A stretch of 7,037 nucleotides of DNA. Origin: an archaeon. Its GTDB lineage: Archaea > Thermoproteota > Nitrososphaeria > Nitrososphaerales > Nitrosopumilaceae. Shown piece after piece: positions 5,045-7,037 of the stretch (position 1 is the stretch's first letter; each line of letters starts with the position of its first letter). The notes beneath the pieces were generated by a model. It worked only from the letters and a program-made list of their open reading frames with translations. It was not told where the DNA came from and searched no databases. Location: assembly GCA_005240025.1 (NCBI GenBank), contig SBBK01000140.1, forward strand, positions 1 through 7,037, given 5' to 3'. A program made the translations under genes and the position numbers.

Positions 5045-7037
5045 ATGGAACAAAAACAGACGGCAATCAAAATTGGAGGAATGCACTGCGCCGGCTGTGT
5101 TAACTCAATTCAGCGCCATGTATCAAAACTTGACGGTGTAAAAAAATGCGATGTAAATCTGGCCACACAAAAGGCGTTCCTGGAGTTTGATCCATCTGTA
5201 GTTGATCTGGCAAAAATTTCAAAAGCAGTGCAAGATGCAGGCTATCTTGTAATTTCTGAGAAGCTGGATCTAAAGATCTCCGGAATGACTGACTCTGCTG
5301 ATGCTGCCACCCTTGAAAAAAAACTGCGGCAGGTCGAAGCAATAAAAGATGTATCGGCAAACTATGGCAATGGTCAGATCCAAATAGAATACAATCCGGC
5401 GTTAGTATCACTGGCTGATATCCGTCAGCTAATCACAAAAAACGGCTACCAAATACAAAGCGAAAGCCTTTCCGAGTCTGCCGAGGAAATGGAGGCAAGA
5501 AAACTAAAAAAATTGTTCTTACTGGGGCTCGGATTTACAATACCGGTAATGGTCCTCGGCTATCCTGAGTATCTTTCATTTGTGCCCTTTGCCGGAACAA
5601 ATATTGCTGCATATGTCATGTTTGGATGCGCCACCATAGTTCAGTTTTTGGCGGGGGGCAGATTCTATACCGGCGCATACAGAATTGCAAAATTAAGATC
5701 CGCAAACATGGATACACTCGTAGTACTTGGCACAACTGCTGCGTATCTGTTTAGTGCATACAATACACTCCCAGCACCTGTCTGGCACAACATCTACTAT
5801 GACGCATCTGCTCTGGTAGTCACATTTATCGTCCTTGGCAAGTATCTTGAGAACAAGACAAAGGGCAAGACCTCTTCATTGATTAAAAAAATGCTGGAGC
5901 TGAGCCCCAAGACTGCCACAGTAAGGCAAGACGGGCAAGAAATCGAGATCCCGGTGGATCACATAAAGCAAGGCGACATCATTGTGGTGAGGCCAGGCCA
6001 AAAGATCCCAGTAGACAGTATAGTGATAGAAGGAAGCTCCAGTGTGGATCAATCCATGATAACAGGTGAGTCCATGCCTGTTGGCAAATGTGCAGGAGAC
6101 CAAGTAATGGGTGCAACCATAAACAAAGAAGGAATGCTGCTGATCAAAGCAGACAAGGTGGGGAGAGACACAGTACTGTCTCAAATTGTCAAGCTAGTAG
6201 AGGATGCGATGGGAAAAAAGCCCCCAATGCAAAAACTGGTAGACAGAATAGCGGGATACTTTGCATTTTTTGTAATTGCAGCTGCTGCTGGCACATTTTT
6301 TGGTTGGTATCTGGTTCCAGACGGCGAGCATCATCTTGCGGCATCGCTAATTCCAGCAGTTGCAATCTTGGTAGTTGCGTGTCCGTGCGCTTTGGGCCTT
6401 GCAACTCCGACCGCAGTAATGGTCGGTATGAGTAAAGGTGCACAAAATGGTGTGATATTCAAAAATGGCGAAGCACTTGAAGCCCTAAGTAAAATTCGAA
6501 TCATGGTGTTTGACAAAACGGGTACACTAACAGAAGGTAAGCCACAAGTAACAGACGTCTTTCCACTAAACTCTGCAAAAGATCATGTACTGCAAATTGC
6601 TGCAACAATTGAGGCAAACTCGGAGCATCCACTTGCAAAGGCAATCGTGGAACATGCCATGCAGTCCAATCTGAAGCTGGGCAATGTCACTGATTTTGTC
6701 GCATCTCCCGGCAGGGGAATTGAGGCAAGATATAACAACAGTGTGGTCGTGGCAGGAAAGCTGGACTTTGTCGCAGAAAAAGGAATAGATATCACACCAA
6801 TAAGAAGTATATCCTCAGGAATTAATGATCAAGGAAAGACAACCGTCATTGTTGCACTAGACAATGTAGTCATCGGAATAATTGGATTACTTGATGTACC
6901 AAAGCCAACAGCCAGGGAAACCATAACAAAGCTAAAACAGATTGGAATCAAGACGGTGATGCTGAGCGGTGACAACTTGCAAACTGCAACAACAGTGGCA
7001 AACCAAATCGGCATTGATCATGTCATTGCAAATGTAT
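5045..7037 (+). CDS. copA: Cu(I)-type P1B ATPase CopA, 3' end beyond window
   Basis: ATP-driven heavy-metal pump of the cytoplasmic membrane, most likely exporting Cu(I). 664 codons are present and the frame runs off the window. Order: HMA domain 1 with MHCAGC (Cys15, Cys18); a second HMA-like domain (about 75-137) where the motif reads GMTDSAD, Asp83 and Asp86 replacing both Cys; membrane helices near 157-176, 186-206, 222-241 and 253-270; actuator domain with TGES (340-343); helices near 405-424 and 437-460, the latter with the CPC metal-binding motif (Cys446-Cys448); phosphorylation motif DKTGT (Asp490); nucleotide-domain His528-Pro529 (SEHPLA) and GRG; and MLSGDN (642-644). Known: CPC with an N-terminal HMA is typical of P1B-1 Cu(I) pumps. 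The deciding motifs in the last two helices and the final GDGxND loop lie past the window edge. Divergent from the HTH-TRASH regulator; ATG 5045 fits the TATA-like box. Confidence 0.95.
   Translation, partial: MEQKQTAIKIGGMHCAGCVNSIQRHVSKLDGVKKCDVNLATQKAFLEFDPSVVDLAKISKAVQDAGYLVISEKLDLKISGMTDSADAATLEKKLRQVEAIKDVSANYGNGQIQIEYNPALVSLADIRQLITKNGYQIQSESLSESAEEMEARKLKKLFLLGLGFTIPVMVLGYPEYLSFVPFAGTNIAAYVMFGCATIVQFLAGGRFYTGAYRIAKLRSANMDTLVVLGTTAAYLFSAYNTLPAPVWHNIYYDASALVVTFIVLGKYLENKTKGKTSSLIKKMLELSPKTATVRQDGQEIEIPVDHIKQGDIIVVRPGQKIPVDSIVIEGSSSVDQSMITGESMPVGKCAGDQVMGATINKEGMLLIKADKVGRDTVLSQIVKLVEDAMGKKPPMQKLVDRIAGYFAFFVIAAAAGTFFGWYLVPDGEHHLAASLIPAVAILVVACPCALGLATPTAVMVGMSKGAQNGVIFKNGEALEALSKIRIMVFDKTGTLTEGKPQVTDVFPLNSAKDHVLQIAATIEANSEHPLAKAIVEHAMQSNLKLGNVTDFVASPGRGIEARYNNSVVVAGKLDFVAEKGIDITPIRSISSGINDQGKTTVIVALDNVVIGIIGLLDVPKPTARETITKLKQIGIKTVMLSGDNLQTATTVANQIGIDHVIANV

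Noticed and set aside
5876..6443. ORFs of 84-115 aa on both strands within copA
   Set aside because: They lie wholly inside the continuous copA frame, which carries TGES, CPC and DKTG motifs.

Overview
The window looks like a chromosomal segment of a Nitrososphaerota (Thaumarchaeota) archaeon, probably from the Nitrosopumilales side of the phylum. The support is a eukaryote/archaeal-type signal peptidase with a Ser-His-Asp active site, several small zinc-ribbon proteins of an archaeal style, an AsnC-type helix-turn-helix fused to a TRASH metal sensor, and TATA-like boxes placed about 25-28 nt upstream of start codons with little or no leader. The lineage is inferred from gene style and was not tested by a search.

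Left edge (63-783, + strand): a ruined toxin-antitoxin pair. An AbrB/MazE-like antitoxin (63-383) is followed 4 nt later by a COG1569-like PIN-domain ribonuclease (388-783). Both are recognisable only by joining reading frames across several shifts. Next comes a two-gene minus-strand operon (2135 down to 797): a zinc-ribbon/PRC-barrel/zinc-ribbon protein, then a type I signal peptidase starting 1 nt after its stop. A 99-bp divergent promoter region separates this operon from a plus-strand thioredoxin (2235-2567) and a helical protein with a Met/Pro/Gly linker and a zinc-ribbon tail (2617-3126). That last gene runs tail-to-tail, with interlocking stop codons, into a minus-strand protein of unknown fold that also ends in a zinc ribbon (3821-3123).

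3888-4529 holds no intact gene. It contains a strong hairpin (3890-3914) and a second ruined toxin-antitoxin pair, hicB-hicA on the minus strand (4377-3956). HicB is broken by one missing base and HicA by a single in-frame TGA three codons before its catalytic His.

The right third is a copper-homeostasis locus. An AsnC-HTH/TRASH regulator (4967-4530, minus) is divergent from a Cu(I)-type P1B ATPase, copA (5045 to beyond the window end, plus). Their 77-bp shared spacer holds a perfect 18-bp palindrome just upstream of the copA TATA-like box, a natural operator candidate. This resembles the cop loci known from Sulfolobus (CopT/CopA). CopA has one normal HMA domain and a second HMA-like domain in which both Cys of the metal motif are Asp.

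I see no CRISPR array, rRNA, tRNA or insertion sequence. The most noteworthy points are two independently dead toxin-antitoxin modules within 4.4 kb, the Cys-to-Asp HMA domain, the palindromic operator candidate, and three neighbouring unrelated proteins sharing a C-terminal zinc-ribbon tag. I do not see a convincing wholly new system.
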